Shown here one piece after another: positions 18,183-28,700 of a DNA stretch of 64,000 nt. The stretch is taken from contig CAWEUI010000008.1 of assembly GCA_963812195.1 (NCBI GenBank), forward strand, positions 93,958 through 157,957, given 5' to 3'. The stretch comes from ZC4RG30 sp963812195. GTDB lineage: Bacteria > Pseudomonadota > Gammaproteobacteria > Steroidobacterales > Steroidobacteraceae. Made by a program: the position numbers and the translations under genes. Numbering within the stretch: the first letter of the stretch is position 1; each line of letters opens with the position of its first letter. Below the pieces are notes generated by a model. It saw only the letters and a program-made list of their open reading frames with translations, made no database searches and was not told the origin of the DNA.

Positions 18183-19082
18183 ATGCCGCCCGCCACCGCG
18201 CCACGCTCCAGCACCGGATTCCTTTTTGCGGGCAGCGCCGCCATCCTGTTCGCCAGCAAGGGCCTGTTCGTGAAGCTGCTGGCCGCGCGTGGCGTGGACT
18301 ACCTGACCATGACCATGGTCAGGGGACTGTTGGCGCTGCCCCTGTACACGGGCCTTGCGCTGTGGCGCGGCGTGGATCTGCGGCGCGCACCCCTGCGGAT
18401 GCTGGCACTGGCCGCGCTGGCCGGTGCCCTGGGCTACGGCGTCGGCGCACTGGTGGATTTCCGGGCGCTGGAAATGATCGACGTCAGCGTCGAGCGCGCG
18501 CTGCTGTTCAGCTACCCGGCGCTGATCGTCGCGTGGCGGGCCATCACGCTGCGCCGGCGGCCACGCCCGAGCGTGTTGTTTGCGCTGACTGCCACCTACG
18601 CCGGCATCCTGCTGGTGGTTGGCGGCTTCGATGCCGCGCTGTGGCGCCAGAATCTGCTTGGCGCCCTGCTGGTGCTGACCTGCGCGGCGTGCATCGCCTG
18701 CTACTTCCTGCTGGGCGAGCGCTGCATCGGCCAGCTGGGCAGCAGCGGCTTCACCATGGTCGCGCTGGGTTCCGCGGCCCTGTTCGTGCTGCTGGCGTTC
18801 ATCGCACGGCGGTCGACGGCGGCGGTCGCGGCGCTGGACCTGCACGACTGGCTGCTGCTCATCGCCCTGGCCGTGCTGTGCATGTTCCTGCCCACGGTGT
18901 TCCAGGCCGCCGCCATCAGCCGCATCGGGGCCGAACACGGTGCGCTGGCCAGCACCGTCGGCCCGCCGGCTGCGCTGTTGCTCGGCGTGCTGGCGCTGGG
19001 CGAGCGGCCGGACATCTGGCAGCTGGCCGGCACCACCGTCATCGTGATCGCAATCCTGCTGATCGCGCGCGAACGGCCCTGA
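18183..19082 (+). CDS. EamA/DMT-family transporter
   Basis: A 299-residue inner-membrane protein with ten predicted helices arranged as two EamA repeats, characteristic of the drug/metabolite transporter superfamily. The first repeat has FASKGLFVKLL and the second ends LASTVGPPAALLLGVLALGERPDIW, the usual G-E-R/P motif between the last two helices. It is divergent from the PEP carboxylase homologue, with 28 bases between the chosen starts. Substrate cannot be inferred. Confidence 0.88.
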   Translation: MPPATAPRSSTGFLFAGSAAILFASKGLFVKLLAARGVDYLTMTMVRGLLALPLYTGLALWRGVDLRRAPLRMLALAALAGALGYGVGALVDFRALEMIDVSVERALLFSYPALIVAWRAITLRRRPRPSVLFALTATYAGILLVVGGFDAALWRQNLLGALLVLTCAACIACYFLLGERCIGQLGSSGFTMVALGSAALFVLLAFIARRSTAAVAALDLHDWLLLIALAVLCMFLPTVFQAAAISRIGAEHGALASTVGPPAALLLGVLALGERPDIWQLAGTTVIVIAILLIARERP

Positions 19083-19091
19083 TCGGGGTGC

Positions 19092-20480
19092 TCAGCCCTG
19101 CCCGAGCAACGGCGCGATCGCCGGCTTGGTCTGGATCAGTATCTGCCTGATGAGCTCGCGCTCACCAGCGGGTATGGCGGCCGATATGCCGGTGGTATCG
19201 CGGCCCTGCAGGATCTCGGCGATGCGCGAATAGATGTACTCGAGCGCGTACTGCGGCAACGCGTCGAACTGCGCGGAGTAGATCTCGTAGCTCAAGGGGT
19301 GGCGCAGCAGCCGCGTGTTCAGGTCCAGTTCCCGCAGGGATCTGCCCTTGGAGTCCTTCGGCCCAGCCTCCGCAAAACGCTCCGCGAAGCCGCTGCCGCC
19401 CTTGATGGGGCTGCCGTAGGGGGCCGCGCCCTGGAAGAACAGCGCGCGCACCAGTGGTTCCATCATCTGGCGCAACCGCTTCTGGTCCGTGGGGCTCACG
19501 TCCTGCCAGGTCCGCGGCGCCTGACTGGCCGATTCGCCCGCTCCGGATGCATCACCTTCGCGCGAGATGATCGTTCGCACCTTGAAATCGACGCGGGTGA
19601 TGAGGTTCTGCACGTAGGTCTGGTGCTCCAGCACCAGCAGGGCCACCACGTCGCTCTTGTCCGTCAACCAGTGCGAAGTGTCCAGGTACGCCTTCACGTC
19701 GGGAATGTTCAGGCGTTTGCCCCGCAACTTGCGCAGGATGTCGTTGGATGGCTCTTCGCGCAACGGCAGATTGCCGAAATGCGTCTGCGTGCCGGTATCG
19801 CCGGTTACGAACCACCCGCCCCAGCGCTGCGCCAGTGGCGTGCGGTCGTCGGTCTCGTCCGCGGAACTGTAGGTACGCGTGTCGGTGGGGTCGTCCACCG
19901 GCGCCGAAAGCTCCATCAGCCGCGGCACGCCCCCACCCATCATCGAAAAGGTGTCGTGGCAGGTCAGGCAGCGGCCGCCCTCGCGCTCCATGTGCGTCGG
20001 TGCCCCACCCTTTTCGTTGTCGAAGGCATAAAAGACGGCTCCCTTTTCGCTGTCGATGGTCGCCAGCTCGATCAGCGTGGAATTCTGCACATAGCCAACG
20101 TAGGTGTCGTCGTTGAAGTAGACCGCACGCGGCGCGTGCCCGGAGATGTGCTCGACCTGCAGGCTGGTGCGCGAGAACACCAGCACCTGGGAATCCTGAT
20201 TGATATCCAGCGCCTTCAGCAAAGAGCGCAGGTAGCCGAAATGCGGCTCCCAGGTGAACGTGAGCGCACCGCTTTCCAGCTTCTGCTGCATGTCCCAGAC
20301 CCGGTTGTGCGTGGCCGGACCGGAATAGGCGATGACCGGGTATTCGGTGTCGTAGCGCGTGGGCGCGCGCAGCCGCGCCGGATCCGGCGCGGGCGTAGTG
20401 GACGTGGCGGCCACGCCCGCCTGCGCGAAAATGGCCATCGCGAGCCCGGCGGCCAGCAGTCTCGAAAAGCGGTCCAGCAT
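19092..20480 (-). CDS. Secreted monohaem c-type cytochrome-like protein
   Basis: A 462-residue exported protein starting at ATG 20480, with an in-frame TTG two codons upstream. A signal peptide covers about 1-26 (RLLAAGLAMAIFAQAGVAA). A single CxxCH haem motif occurs in EGGRCLTCHDTFSMMGGG near residue 170, followed by a conserved-looking GGWFVTGDTGTQTHFGN segment. It resembles hypothetical periplasmic proteins with one cytochrome c motif; the distal ligand could be one of the following Met residues. It is the last gene of the minus-strand run starting at 32187. The function is unknown. Confidence 0.75.
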   Translation of the reverse strand: MLDRFSRLLAAGLAMAIFAQAGVAATSTTPAPDPARLRAPTRYDTEYPVIAYSGPATHNRVWDMQQKLESGALTFTWEPHFGYLRSLLKALDINQDSQVLVFSRTSLQVEHISGHAPRAVYFNDDTYVGYVQNSTLIELATIDSEKGAVFYAFDNEKGGAPTHMEREGGRCLTCHDTFSMMGGGVPRLMELSAPVDDPTDTRTYSSADETDDRTPLAQRWGGWFVTGDTGTQTHFGNLPLREEPSNDILRKLRGKRLNIPDVKAYLDTSHWLTDKSDVVALLVLEHQTYVQNLITRVDFKVRTIISREGDASGAGESASQAPRTWQDVSPTDQKRLRQMMEPLVRALFFQGAAPYGSPIKGGSGFAERFAEAGPKDSKGRSLRELDLNTRLLRHPLSYEIYSAQFDALPQYALEYIYSRIAEILQGRDTTGISAAIPAGERELIRQILIQTKPAIAPLLGQG

Positions 20481-20526
20481 GTTCAATCGACCCGTCTACA
20501 GCCTGTCCGGTTCCCCAGGGGCACGG

Positions 20527-22515
20527 CTAGCCGGCCAGCAGCACGGATTCGGCGTGCTCGATGGCCTGTGGCGGACCGTATACCACCAGCACATCCCCGC
20601 CCCGCAGCACCGCCGAATCATCCGGGTCGCGGCCGGTGATGCCCTGGCGGCGCAGGGCCGTGTAGGCCACCTCCACGCCCTGGGAGCGAACCTCCGCGAG
20701 CGTCCTGCCCACCGCCCAGGCGCGCGGCGGGATCACGATCGAGGAGATGCCCTCCTCGGTGCCCTCGCCTTCCACTGCGCCACCCGGCGTGTAGGGCAGC
20801 AGCACGCTGCGCAGCGTGGCATAGCGGGCGTGACGGATTTCATCCATGGTCCTGACGACCCGCGAGATCGACACATTCAGCAGCATCAGCGTCTGCGCGG
20901 CCAGCATCAGGCTGGCCTCGAACGTCTCGGGCACGACTTCGGTGGCGCCGACCGCGCGCAATTCGTCGATGCCGGCATCGTCGGCGGTGCGCACCAGCAC
21001 CGGGACGTCGCCGCGCAGCCGGCGAACCGAGCGCACGATGGCCATGGACACGGCCGGATCAGCGAAGCTGACGACCACCGCACTGGCACTGGCCAGGCCG
21101 CAACCCTCCAGCACATCCTCGTTGGCCGAGTCCCCGAAGATCACGGCATGGCCGGCCTGGCGCGCCGGCGCCACGCGGCGCGGATCCAGGTCCACGGCGA
21201 TGTACTCGAAGCCCTGCGATTCCAGCACGCGCGCGATGTTCTGCCCGACACGCCCGTATCCGCACAGGATGACGTGTTCGCGGCGCGCCACCTCGCGGGT
21301 GGCCGCGTCCTCGCGTTCCACCGAGCGCATTGGTGGCCCCTTCTCGCGAAGCACAAAGCGCGCCAGCGGCTTGTTGTAGCGGATACCGAATGGCGCGAGC
21401 AGCATCGTGATTACCAGCGACAGCAGCAACGGCTGCAGCACCGCGTTGGGAGCCACCGAATTCGGCGCCTTGATCAGCAGCGTCAGCAATGCGATGCCGA
21501 ATTCCCCGCCACCGCCGTGCAACAAGCCGGTTCGCAGCGCCTTGAACCAGCTCGGCACGAAGCCGCGCACGGCCAGCACCGCCGTGAGCACCTTGAGCAC
21601 GACGAGCCCGACCACGATCGCCGACACCAGCAGGAACTGCGCGCGCATCAGCTGCACGTCCAGCAGCATGCCCACCGAGATGAAGAACAGACCCAGCAGC
21701 AATTCGCGGAACGGCCGGATCACGGCCTCCACCTGGTGGCGGTACTCGGTTTCGGCGAGCAGCATGCCGGCCAGGAATCCGCCCAATGCCAGCGATAGGC
21801 CGGCGTGCTCGGTCACCCAGGCCGATGCCAGCACCACGAACAGCACCGCCAGCGTGAACAGCTCGCGCAGCCGGCTGTTGGCGATCTCCACGAACAGCGG
21901 ACGCATCAGGTAGCGGCCGGCCAGCAACACGATCAGCAACGCGGCGAATCCGGCCGCCACCGCCCTGGCGATGCCGGCCATGTCGAAATGCGCGGCGGTG
22001 CCGTCGGCCAGCGCGCTGGCCAGCGCCAGCAGCGGCACAAAGGCCAGATCCTGGAACAGCAGGATGGCAAAGGTGAGCCGCCCGTGGGTGCGGTTCAGTT
22101 CCGCCTGCTCGGTTAGCTGGCGGATCACGATTGCGGTGGAGGACATGGAAAGCGCGCCACCAATCAACAGCGACACCAGCCAGGAGAGCCCCAGGGCGCG
22201 GCCGATACCCACGAACAGCGCCACGGTGAGCAGCACCTGCGCCGCGCCGAGACCGAACACCTCGCGGCGCATTGCCACCATGCGCGGCCACGAGAATTCC
22301 AGCCCCAGCGTGAACAGCAGAAACACGACGCCGATTTCTGCCAGCAAACGGATGCGTTCGGTGTCGTCGAGGATGCCCAGCACATAGGGCCCGACCAGCA
22401 CCCCGACCGCGAGGTAGCCCAGCACCGGCGAGAGGCCGACCCGGCGTGCGAGCGCGACCACCAGCACGGCGGCCAGCAGCAGAGCCAGTATCTGGGTCAG
22501 TGGATCGTTGAGCAT
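20527..22515 (-). CDS. CPA2 cation:proton antiporter with RCK domain (Kef/YbaL type)
   Basis: A 662-residue inner-membrane transporter. The N-terminal part (about 1-380) is a 12-13-helix CPA2 antiporter domain with GYLAVGVLVGPY, FTLGLEFS and the unwound-helix motif FQDLAFVPLL. This is followed by a TrkA-N/RCK Rossmann domain (ILCGYGRVGQNIARVLESQG, then DPRRVAPARQAGHAVIFGD) and a TrkA-C domain at the C-terminus. These proteins exchange K+ or Na+ for H+ under nucleotide or thiol control. No KefF/KefG-type ancillary gene is adjacent. It lies 55 bases after the TonB-like gene and 46 bases before the cytochrome gene on the same strand. Confidence 0.9.
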   Translation of the reverse strand: MLNDPLTQILALLLAAVLVVALARRVGLSPVLGYLAVGVLVGPYVLGILDDTERIRLLAEIGVVFLLFTLGLEFSWPRMVAMRREVFGLGAAQVLLTVALFVGIGRALGLSWLVSLLIGGALSMSSTAIVIRQLTEQAELNRTHGRLTFAILLFQDLAFVPLLALASALADGTAAHFDMAGIARAVAAGFAALLIVLLAGRYLMRPLFVEIANSRLRELFTLAVLFVVLASAWVTEHAGLSLALGGFLAGMLLAETEYRHQVEAVIRPFRELLLGLFFISVGMLLDVQLMRAQFLLVSAIVVGLVVLKVLTAVLAVRGFVPSWFKALRTGLLHGGGGEFGIALLTLLIKAPNSVAPNAVLQPLLLSLVITMLLAPFGIRYNKPLARFVLREKGPPMRSVEREDAATREVARREHVILCGYGRVGQNIARVLESQGFEYIAVDLDPRRVAPARQAGHAVIFGDSANEDVLEGCGLASASAVVVSFADPAVSMAIVRSVRRLRGDVPVLVRTADDAGIDELRAVGATEVVPETFEASLMLAAQTLMLLNVSISRVVRTMDEIRHARYATLRSVLLPYTPGGAVEGEGTEEGISSIVIPPRAWAVGRTLAEVRSQGVEVAYTALRRQGITGRDPDDSAVLRGGDVLVVYGPPQAIEHAESVLLAG

Positions 22516-22570
22516 CGACCCGCAGAATAGCCGAAGCGCGGCATGCGCCGCCTCATGCGGCGGCGCATCG

Positions 22571-23473
22571 TCAGCCCGGGAAGAACTCGATGGGCTTGGT
22601 GAAAGTGGTGGAAACGAAGTCGCCCGCGCCGAACTGGATCAGCCTGACCCGCGCGACGATCTTGCGCTCCAGATCCTTGTCATCGAGCTCACTGGACACC
22701 ACCCGGCAGGCGGTGACTTCACCGGAAGGGGCAACAGTTACCTCCAGCACCAGTTTGCCCTGCAACTGCGGGCGCGCGCGCAATGCGCGCGTATAGAGCG
22801 CATAAAGCGCACCCTTGTTGCGGTCGAATTCCTCTTCGAAGCTCTCCTGACTGCGCTTGCCCTTGCCGCTGGCGCTCTGGCCGCCCTTGTCGGCGCCGGC
22901 AATGGCCGCCACGCTGGATGTCACTGTGCTGGCGGCGTGCGTACCCAACGCCCCGGCGCCTCCACCAAACCCGCGGCTGCTGGTGGCCGCGGCCACACCC
23001 GTGCTGCCGGTACCTGCCCTGGAGGCGATCAGATTGCGCTCCGAGCGCGACTGGGCGTCGATCCGGCCGGTGGTGAGGTTGCGGGTATTGGGCAGATCGG
23101 CGAATTCACTGCGCAGATCGGCCAGTTCGTCACGTACGCGCGAGAGGCGCTTCTCGGCCTTCTGGCGCGCCTGTTCCACGCGTTTCTCGCGCGGCACCGG
23201 CTTGGGCTCTTCCTTGGGCTTTTCCTGCTCCAGCGGCCTTGGGGGCGGGGGTGGCGGCGGTTTGGGCCGCTCCTGCACCATCAGTCGCGCCAGGCGCTCG
23301 GGCACCTCCGGCACGGCCTGCTCCACCACCGGCTTGGGAATCCACGGCAGGATGGCCGAGAACAGCACGAACAACACCAGGCCGATGATCAAATAGCGGC
23401 GGAAACGATTGTTCGCGTCCGGATCGCCCTCCCAGGGCAGATCGAAGCGGCGGTAGTAAGGGGCGAGCACCAT
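22571..23473 (-). CDS. AgmX/PglI-type TonB-like energy transducer
   Basis: A 300-residue protein. It has a cytoplasmic head, one transmembrane helix (about 28-46), a proline-rich periplasmic stretch (PKPPPPPPPRP and neighbours), a charged helix with EKRVEQARQKAEKRLSR, a Ser/Gly/Ala-rich linker and a C-terminal TonB-fold domain of the AgmX class (NKGALYALYTRALRARPQLQGKLVLEVTV in parts, VVSSELDDKDLERKIVARV). In Myxococcus the related GltJ/AgmX belongs to the gliding and sporulation envelope machinery driven by AglRQS. Here it follows TolQ and two ExbD genes in one operon, so it should transmit their motion across the periplasm. Confidence 0.87.
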   Translation of the reverse strand: MVLAPYYRRFDLPWEGDPDANNRFRRYLIIGLVLFVLFSAILPWIPKPVVEQAVPEVPERLARLMVQERPKPPPPPPPRPLEQEKPKEEPKPVPREKRVEQARQKAEKRLSRVRDELADLRSEFADLPNTRNLTTGRIDAQSRSERNLIASRAGTGSTGVAAATSSRGFGGGAGALGTHAASTVTSSVAAIAGADKGGQSASGKGKRSQESFEEEFDRNKGALYALYTRALRARPQLQGKLVLEVTVAPSGEVTACRVVSSELDDKDLERKIVARVRLIQFGAGDFVSTTFTKPIEFFPG

Positions 23474-23480
23474 GGGTTTG

Positions 23481-24002
23481 CTACCGCTGCCCGGCTGCCG
23501 GACCAGCCCCGAGGTCCACCGGTTTGTCTCTTTCGACCGCCGCGAAGGAGATCTTCGCGAAGTTGGCGGCGGTGGCCGTCTGCATCACCTTCTTCAGCAC
23601 TTCATACGGCAGTGACTTGTCTGCCATCACGGTGATTTCCGGTTCCTTGTCGGCCGGCGCGCCGGCAATGCGCGGCCTGGACAACACCTTCTCCAGCGGC
23701 TTGTATATCGGCCCCTTGCTGGCGCGCAGGTCGGCAACGGTACCCACCTCCTGGCCCTGCACGAACACTTCATCCCTGGTCAGCATCACCACCACGGTTT
23801 CATGCGGCTTGGCGGTCACGATGGATTGCGGGATCTCGATGCCCTTGCTGTTCTGGATCACTTCCACTTCGGTGGAATACACGAGCAGGAACGACACCAG
23901 CACCGACAGGATGTCGATCATCGGGATCAGGTTGAGTTCACCGGCTGCGCGGTTGCGCAGATGGTGCGTGAACATGCGGCGTGCGCGCTGGGACATCTTC
24001 AT
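23481..24002 (-). CDS. ExbD/TolR-family biopolymer transport protein (second)
   Basis: A 173-residue protein with one transmembrane helix near residues 22-42. The motif LNLIPMIDILSVLVSFLL carries the conserved Asp essential for proton flow in the family. The periplasmic domain ends in a TolR-like fold. Its start overlaps the preceding ExbD stop (ATGA, 23999-24002). Two consecutive, non-identical ExbD genes with one TolQ match the AglQ/R/S stator arrangement of the Agl motor, suggesting heteromeric ExbD dimers. Confidence 0.9.
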   Translation of the reverse strand: MKMSQRARRMFTHHLRNRAAGELNLIPMIDILSVLVSFLLVYSTEVEVIQNSKGIEIPQSIVTAKPHETVVVMLTRDEVFVQGQEVGTVADLRASKGPIYKPLEKVLSRPRIAGAPADKEPEITVMADKSLPYEVLKKVMQTATAANFAKISFAAVERDKPVDLGAGPAAGQR

Positions 24003-24520
24003 CGTTTGCCCGCCCGCACTTCGGCATCACCAAGTGAAACATCCGGAAACAATTCGGCCTGCACCAGCTGCCCACCCTGGCGTTGTTCGACGATGCGCAC
24101 CGTGTCCATCACGTGGACCAGATCGTCGTAGGGCACGTCCGGTTCCATCAGCAACGTGGCCTCGGTCATCTTGGGAAACCTGGCCTTGATCTGCTGCAGA
24201 TAATCGGACAGCCCGGCCAGGTCGTAGTGCGCGGTACCAGTGAGGCTCGGGAAACTCTTCAGCGGGCCGGTCTTGCGATCCTGCACCACCAGGCCGGTCT
24301 TGCGCAGCACCACCTCGAGCACCAGCCCCGGCGGCAGATCCATCGGTGTGGAGCTCAGGCTCGGCAACTTCAGCTCCATGACCACGGTGCGGGAGAACAC
24401 CGCGGTCATCAGCAGGAAGGTCACCAGCACGGTGAAGATGTCGATCATGGGCACGAGCAGCAGCTCCGCCGGCTTGCGGTGCTGCCGTTCGAGCTTGCGC
24501 ATGGCGTAGCCGCGACGCAT
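23999..24520 (-). CDS. ExbD/TolR-family biopolymer transport protein (first)
   Basis: A 173-residue stator subunit. The transmembrane helix contains LLLVPMIDIFTVLVTFLLM with the proton-carrying Asp. The basic N-terminus (MRRGYAMRKLERQHRKPAE) lies in the cytoplasm; an in-frame ATG at residue 7 is an alternative start. The periplasmic part contains EATLLMEPDVPYDDLVHVMD, typical of TolR/ExbD. It lies 29 bases after the TolQ gene and overlaps the next ExbD by four bases. Confidence 0.9.
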   Translation of the reverse strand: MRRGYAMRKLERQHRKPAELLLVPMIDIFTVLVTFLLMTAVFSRTVVMELKLPSLSSTPMDLPPGLVLEVVLRKTGLVVQDRKTGPLKSFPSLTGTAHYDLAGLSDYLQQIKARFPKMTEATLLMEPDVPYDDLVHVMDTVRIVEQRQGGQLVQAELFPDVSLGDAEVRAGKR

Positions 24521-24549
24521 GTGGGAGCGACCTTGTGGCTAGGAGTCGA

Positions 24550-25224
24550 TCAGGCCACGGCCGCGGACGATTCGGAGTCCCCGGTATCGATGACGCGCCG
24601 TTCCACGATGGAATTCAGGAACTTGACCGAGGCCATTTCCAGGCTGTCGATCAGCTCGGTGGTCTTGGTCTGCAGCACCGCATGGATGATCAGCAGCGGC
24701 ACCGCCGTCATCAGACCAAAGGCCGTGCAGTTCATGGCCTCGGAAATCGAGGCCGACAGCAGGTTGGCCTTCTCGGCCGGATTGACCTGCGACACCGCGC
24801 TGAAGGCCTGGATCAGGCCCATCACGGTGCCGAGCAGGCCCAGCAGCGTGGCCAGGTTTGCAAACGTGGCCAGGTAATGGGTGCGCTTTTCGAGCCTCGG
24901 CACGATGCCCATCAGGCTCTCCTCCATCGCCTTTTCCACGTCGTCACGCCGGCGGGCGCTGCCGACGCGCGCCAGCCCGTAGGTGAGGATCTGGCCAATG
25001 GCCGCGGCGGACTTGGACGCCAGTTGTGCGGCGCCGCGGAAATTGCCGGCGCTGAGCAGCGGCTCCAGCTGCTTCCACAGCGACTGGTTACGACCGCGCG
25101 CCCAGGTCAGGTACAGGTAGCGTTCCACCGCAATGGCGATGCCGATTACACCGACCAGTGCGATCGGAATCATGAAATGTCCGCCATCCTGGAAGAATTT
25201 GGCGATTCTGGAAATCACATCCAT
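24550..25224 (-). CDS. MotA/TolQ/ExbB proton channel family protein
   Basis: A 224-residue inner-membrane protein from ATG 25224 (MDVISRIAKFF). There are three transmembrane segments: near residues 15-35, and the paired helices around LATFANLATLLGLLGTVMGLIQAF and AFGLMTAVPLLIIHAV (in parts), with the large cytoplasmic loop between the first and second. This is the TolQ/ExbB pattern, forming the pentameric proton channel around ExbD. It starts the TolQ-ExbD-ExbD-AgmX set, and upstream genes on the same strand encode TPR scaffolds. Confidence 0.92.
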   Translation of the reverse strand: MDVISRIAKFFQDGGHFMIPIALVGVIGIAIAVERYLYLTWARGRNQSLWKQLEPLLSAGNFRGAAQLASKSAAAIGQILTYGLARVGSARRRDDVEKAMEESLMGIVPRLEKRTHYLATFANLATLLGLLGTVMGLIQAFSAVSQVNPAEKANLLSASISEAMNCTAFGLMTAVPLLIIHAVLQTKTTELIDSLEMASVKFLNSIVERRVIDTGDSESSAAVA

Positions 25225-25301
25225 CGAAAGCTCCCTGACTGAAATGGGGGGCCGCAATACCAGCCCACACGATGAAACTCTGACAGCATTTTTGCTGCGA
25301 C

Positions 25302-25739
25302 CTACCTCTCACCCCCGGCTGCGCCCGCCGCAGGCGGCGCTGCACTATCGGGTTGCAATGCCTCGTGATAACGCATCTGTCGCCGAAAGACGTCACGATC
25401 GACCGGCGCCAGCACCTCGTCGAGCAGGCTCCTGGTCGGCTTGCCGGACAGGTCGCCCAGATCGGCCTTTTTCCACGGCACGACGTACAGCACACGCGGC
25501 AGTTCCCGGTTGCCGGTGATCTGCGTCGCATTCAGCTCGACATGCGCCGAGGGCTGTGCTGCAGCCGCGCTGGCCGCCGCCTCCTTCTTTGCAGCGGCTG
25601 CCTTTGCGGCGGCTGCGGCATCGGCCGGCGCGGCCCTGGCCGGCTGCTCCCCGGAACGCTGCGCGGGCGCCGGCTCGGCGGCCGCCACCACGGTGGCACC
25701 CAGCAATGACAGCGCGATGAACATCCAGTGCGTCTTCAT
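25302..25739 (-). CDS. Small secreted protein of the TolQ/TPR cluster
   Basis: A 145-residue protein with a signal peptide (MKTHWMFIALSLLGATVVAAAEP), an Ala/Lys-rich low-complexity linker (about 22-62) and a short conserved-looking C-terminal part (ELNATQITGNRELPRVLYVVPWKKADLGDL in parts, LLDEVLAPVDRDVFRRQMRYHEAL). I do not recognise a family. Its start overlaps the stop of the large TPR gene by four bases (25736-25739), and TolQ follows 77 bases after its stop, so it belongs to the same operon and is probably periplasmic. Confidence 0.75.
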   Translation of the reverse strand: MKTHWMFIALSLLGATVVAAAEPAPAQRSGEQPARAAPADAAAAAKAAAAKKEAAASAAAAQPSAHVELNATQITGNRELPRVLYVVPWKKADLGDLSGKPTRSLLDEVLAPVDRDVFRRQMRYHEALQPDSAAPPAAGAAGGER

Positions 25740-28700
25740 CCTGCCTCCGCCTGTACAGTCGATGCGCCCGCCGGTGCCGGTGTCGTGGCCGGTGCCGAAG
25801 TCGGCTCAGGCACCGGCGCCGCCTCCGGGGAAGCCGCTGGCGGCGCGGGCGGAGCGAGCTTGTCCGCACGCACCTTCACCTCGGCAATCCAGCCGCTGAC
25901 CGGCCGGTCCTCACCGGTGACCGTCTGATACTGCTGGAAGCATTGCAGCGCCCCGACCGGATCATCCTGGTACAGATCCCGCAGCACGCCCAGGTTGCGC
26001 AATGCCGGCGCGTACTGGGGGTCGATTGCCAGTGCGCGGGCATAGGAGTCGGCAGCTGCAGCGAACTCGCCACGCTGGCGCTGGACCAGCCCGAGCTGGG
26101 TCAATGGCGCGGGACTGGCCGGCGCCAGGCGCGCACTTTCGGCAAACTCGACTTCCGCGTCTTCCAGCTTGCCGGCTTGCTGCAACTGCATCGCATGCTG
26201 GAAAGCCACGGTGGCTTCCGGCGACAGCGCCAGACCCGGGCTCCAGGCAACCGGCATCTCCGTCTTGCCGTAGCGTGCCGGCAGCAACTTTGCCAGGGCG
26301 TCGAAGCTCGCCTTCACGCCATCGTCGTACACGCCGTCGCGGACCCGGGCTGCATTGGCTTCATGCAGCGCGATCGACTGGTCCTCGAAGGGCGCGGCCT
26401 GTTCCTCCAGGATCACATCGTACTGGTCACGCTCGTCGGCAGACATCTTCTTCGGGCGCTCCGAGTCCATCAGGTCGACTGAAAGCTGGCGGTACAGCTC
26501 GGCAATTTCGAAATCCGCCTGCGTGGTGACTTCCGCGATGCTGTAGGCGGCCGCGCTCTTGTAGGCAGCCAGCGCGGCATCCAGTGCCGCGCGTTTGGGC
26601 TTCAGGGATCTGGACAACGGGGACGTGAGCTTCAATGACCGGAAGTGGTCCCTGGCCGGCGCGGCGAGCGCGAGGCTCGCCCTGGCGGCAAGATAGCGCG
26701 TGCGATCCGTACGCTCGGCGCCGGCACTGGCATCGGCCTTCACGATCTGCTGCTGCCAGTAGGCCACCTTCTTCGTATCGCCGGCCTGCGCGGCGTAGTC
26801 GGCCAGCTTCTGGCGCGTCTCGATGCGATCGGCCACCGGCGTCGGATACTGTTTCACGAGCTTCTCGAGCAGCGGCACCGCATGCGCGACATCGCCACTC
26901 TTCTCGTACTGGTCCGCAGCCAGCCCCAGCGCCTCGATACGCACTTCGGGCGGCTGATCACTGGATGCAGCAATGCGCTCGTATTCGCCAGCCGCCTGGG
27001 AGCCGCGGCCGGCCTGCGTGTAGGCCACCGCCAGCTTCTGCGTGACATCGGACTGGCGCTTGCTCTTCGGGTAGTCGTGCCGATACGCCTCCAGCACCTG
27101 AATGGCGCGAGGCCAGTCTTGCAGCTTGATGAGTTCGGCCGCGGCATCGAACTGCGCGGTTTCGACCGTCGGCGCGCCAGGCGCCACGCGCGCCACGCGC
27201 AGGAACTCGTCCACTGCACCCTGGTCATCACCAGCGTCGCGCCTGGCCTCACCCTGGCGATACACCGCAACCGACAACTGTTCGGACAGCGTGCGGGTCA
27301 GGTCCTTGTCGCCGGCGGCCAGTACGCGCGCCTGACTCCAGGCACTCTCGGCCGCGGCATACTGACCCTGGTCGAACTGCGCCTGGCCGGTAACGCTGTA
27401 GGCGATGCGCCGCTGAGCCGCCGTGGCCGGTGGATTGCGCGCCAGCAGGATGCCGGCCGCCTCCAGCGCATGCGGCAGATCGTGCGCCTTGTACAGCTCT
27501 TCGGTGGCACGGGTCAGCACGCCGGCACTGTCCGGATGATCCGGGAAGGTGCGGGCAAACCGCACGCCGGCCGCGATGCTGCGCGCGTGCCAGGCCGCGC
27601 GCTCGGACTCCGGCAGCAGCGCCTCCTGCTTCTGGTAGGCGGACAGCGCCGCGTAGCCGGCCTTGGCGGCATCCGGGCCGGGCGCGTAGGTGTATGCCGT
27701 ACGCTCGTACTCGTCCACCGCATGGGCGTAGTCGCCACTTTCGTACAGGGCATCGGCCAGGTGATAGTTCACCTGCTCGGCATCCTCGTCTTCGGGAAAC
27801 GACTGCAGCTCGATCCGGTACCACTTGACCGCCTGTGCGTAGTTGGATGCCTTGTCGGCCGGCTGCCTGCTCTTCTGGGCCTTCTCGTGGTGATACGCCG
27901 CCAGGTCCGTCAGATGCGTCTTCAACTCAGTGGCGATCTGCGGGTAATCCTCCCGCTTGCGTCCCTTCCAGAAGGCGGTGCCGAAGTTGTAGTTCTGGGC
28001 GTACTCGCGCTTGCCGTCCAGCACCAGGTCGGGGAAGCCGCCCTTGCGATAGGCTTCGATGGCCTGCGTGACCAGCAACGGCGAGGCCTCGTCATTGGGC
28101 GCGCGCGCCACGAACGCCCGGTATGTGTCGGCGGCATCCTGGTAACGCTGCTTTTCCACGTAGAGGTCGCCAAGCTTTGAATAAAGCAGCGCCGCATATG
28201 GCGGATTGCCGATCTGCGTCACGAACCTGTTCAGCGGTTCCACGCCCTGCTGATACGAGAAGGTCAGGCTCATCACCCGCAATGTGTCTTCAACCAGTTC
28301 GCGATCGGCGCGCCCCAGCGTCGCAAGCGGACGATAGCCGTGCGGGGAGCCGGGATCGCGCAGTTGCGCGTCGAGCAGCCGCGCGAACAGCGGCAGGCTC
28401 TCCTCGTTCAGGTTCTGCTTGAACAGCGACCAGCCCTGCTTGTAGAGAGCCTGCTGGTAGAACTCGCCGCCCCCCGCGGCCGTGACCTGCGCGTAAGCGT
28501 CCTGCGCTTCGCGATAGCGATGTGCGGAAAACAGCAGCTCGCCGCGACGGAACTGCACCTCCACGATATCGGCCGTGTGCGGATAGCGCTGCACCACCTC
28601 GTCGAGCGCGGCCAGCGCCTTTTCGGGCTGGCCGGTCGTCTCGTAGGCACGCGCCAGCTGGTAGAGCACGCGATCGTTCTGCGCGTAGTCCGGATGCTCC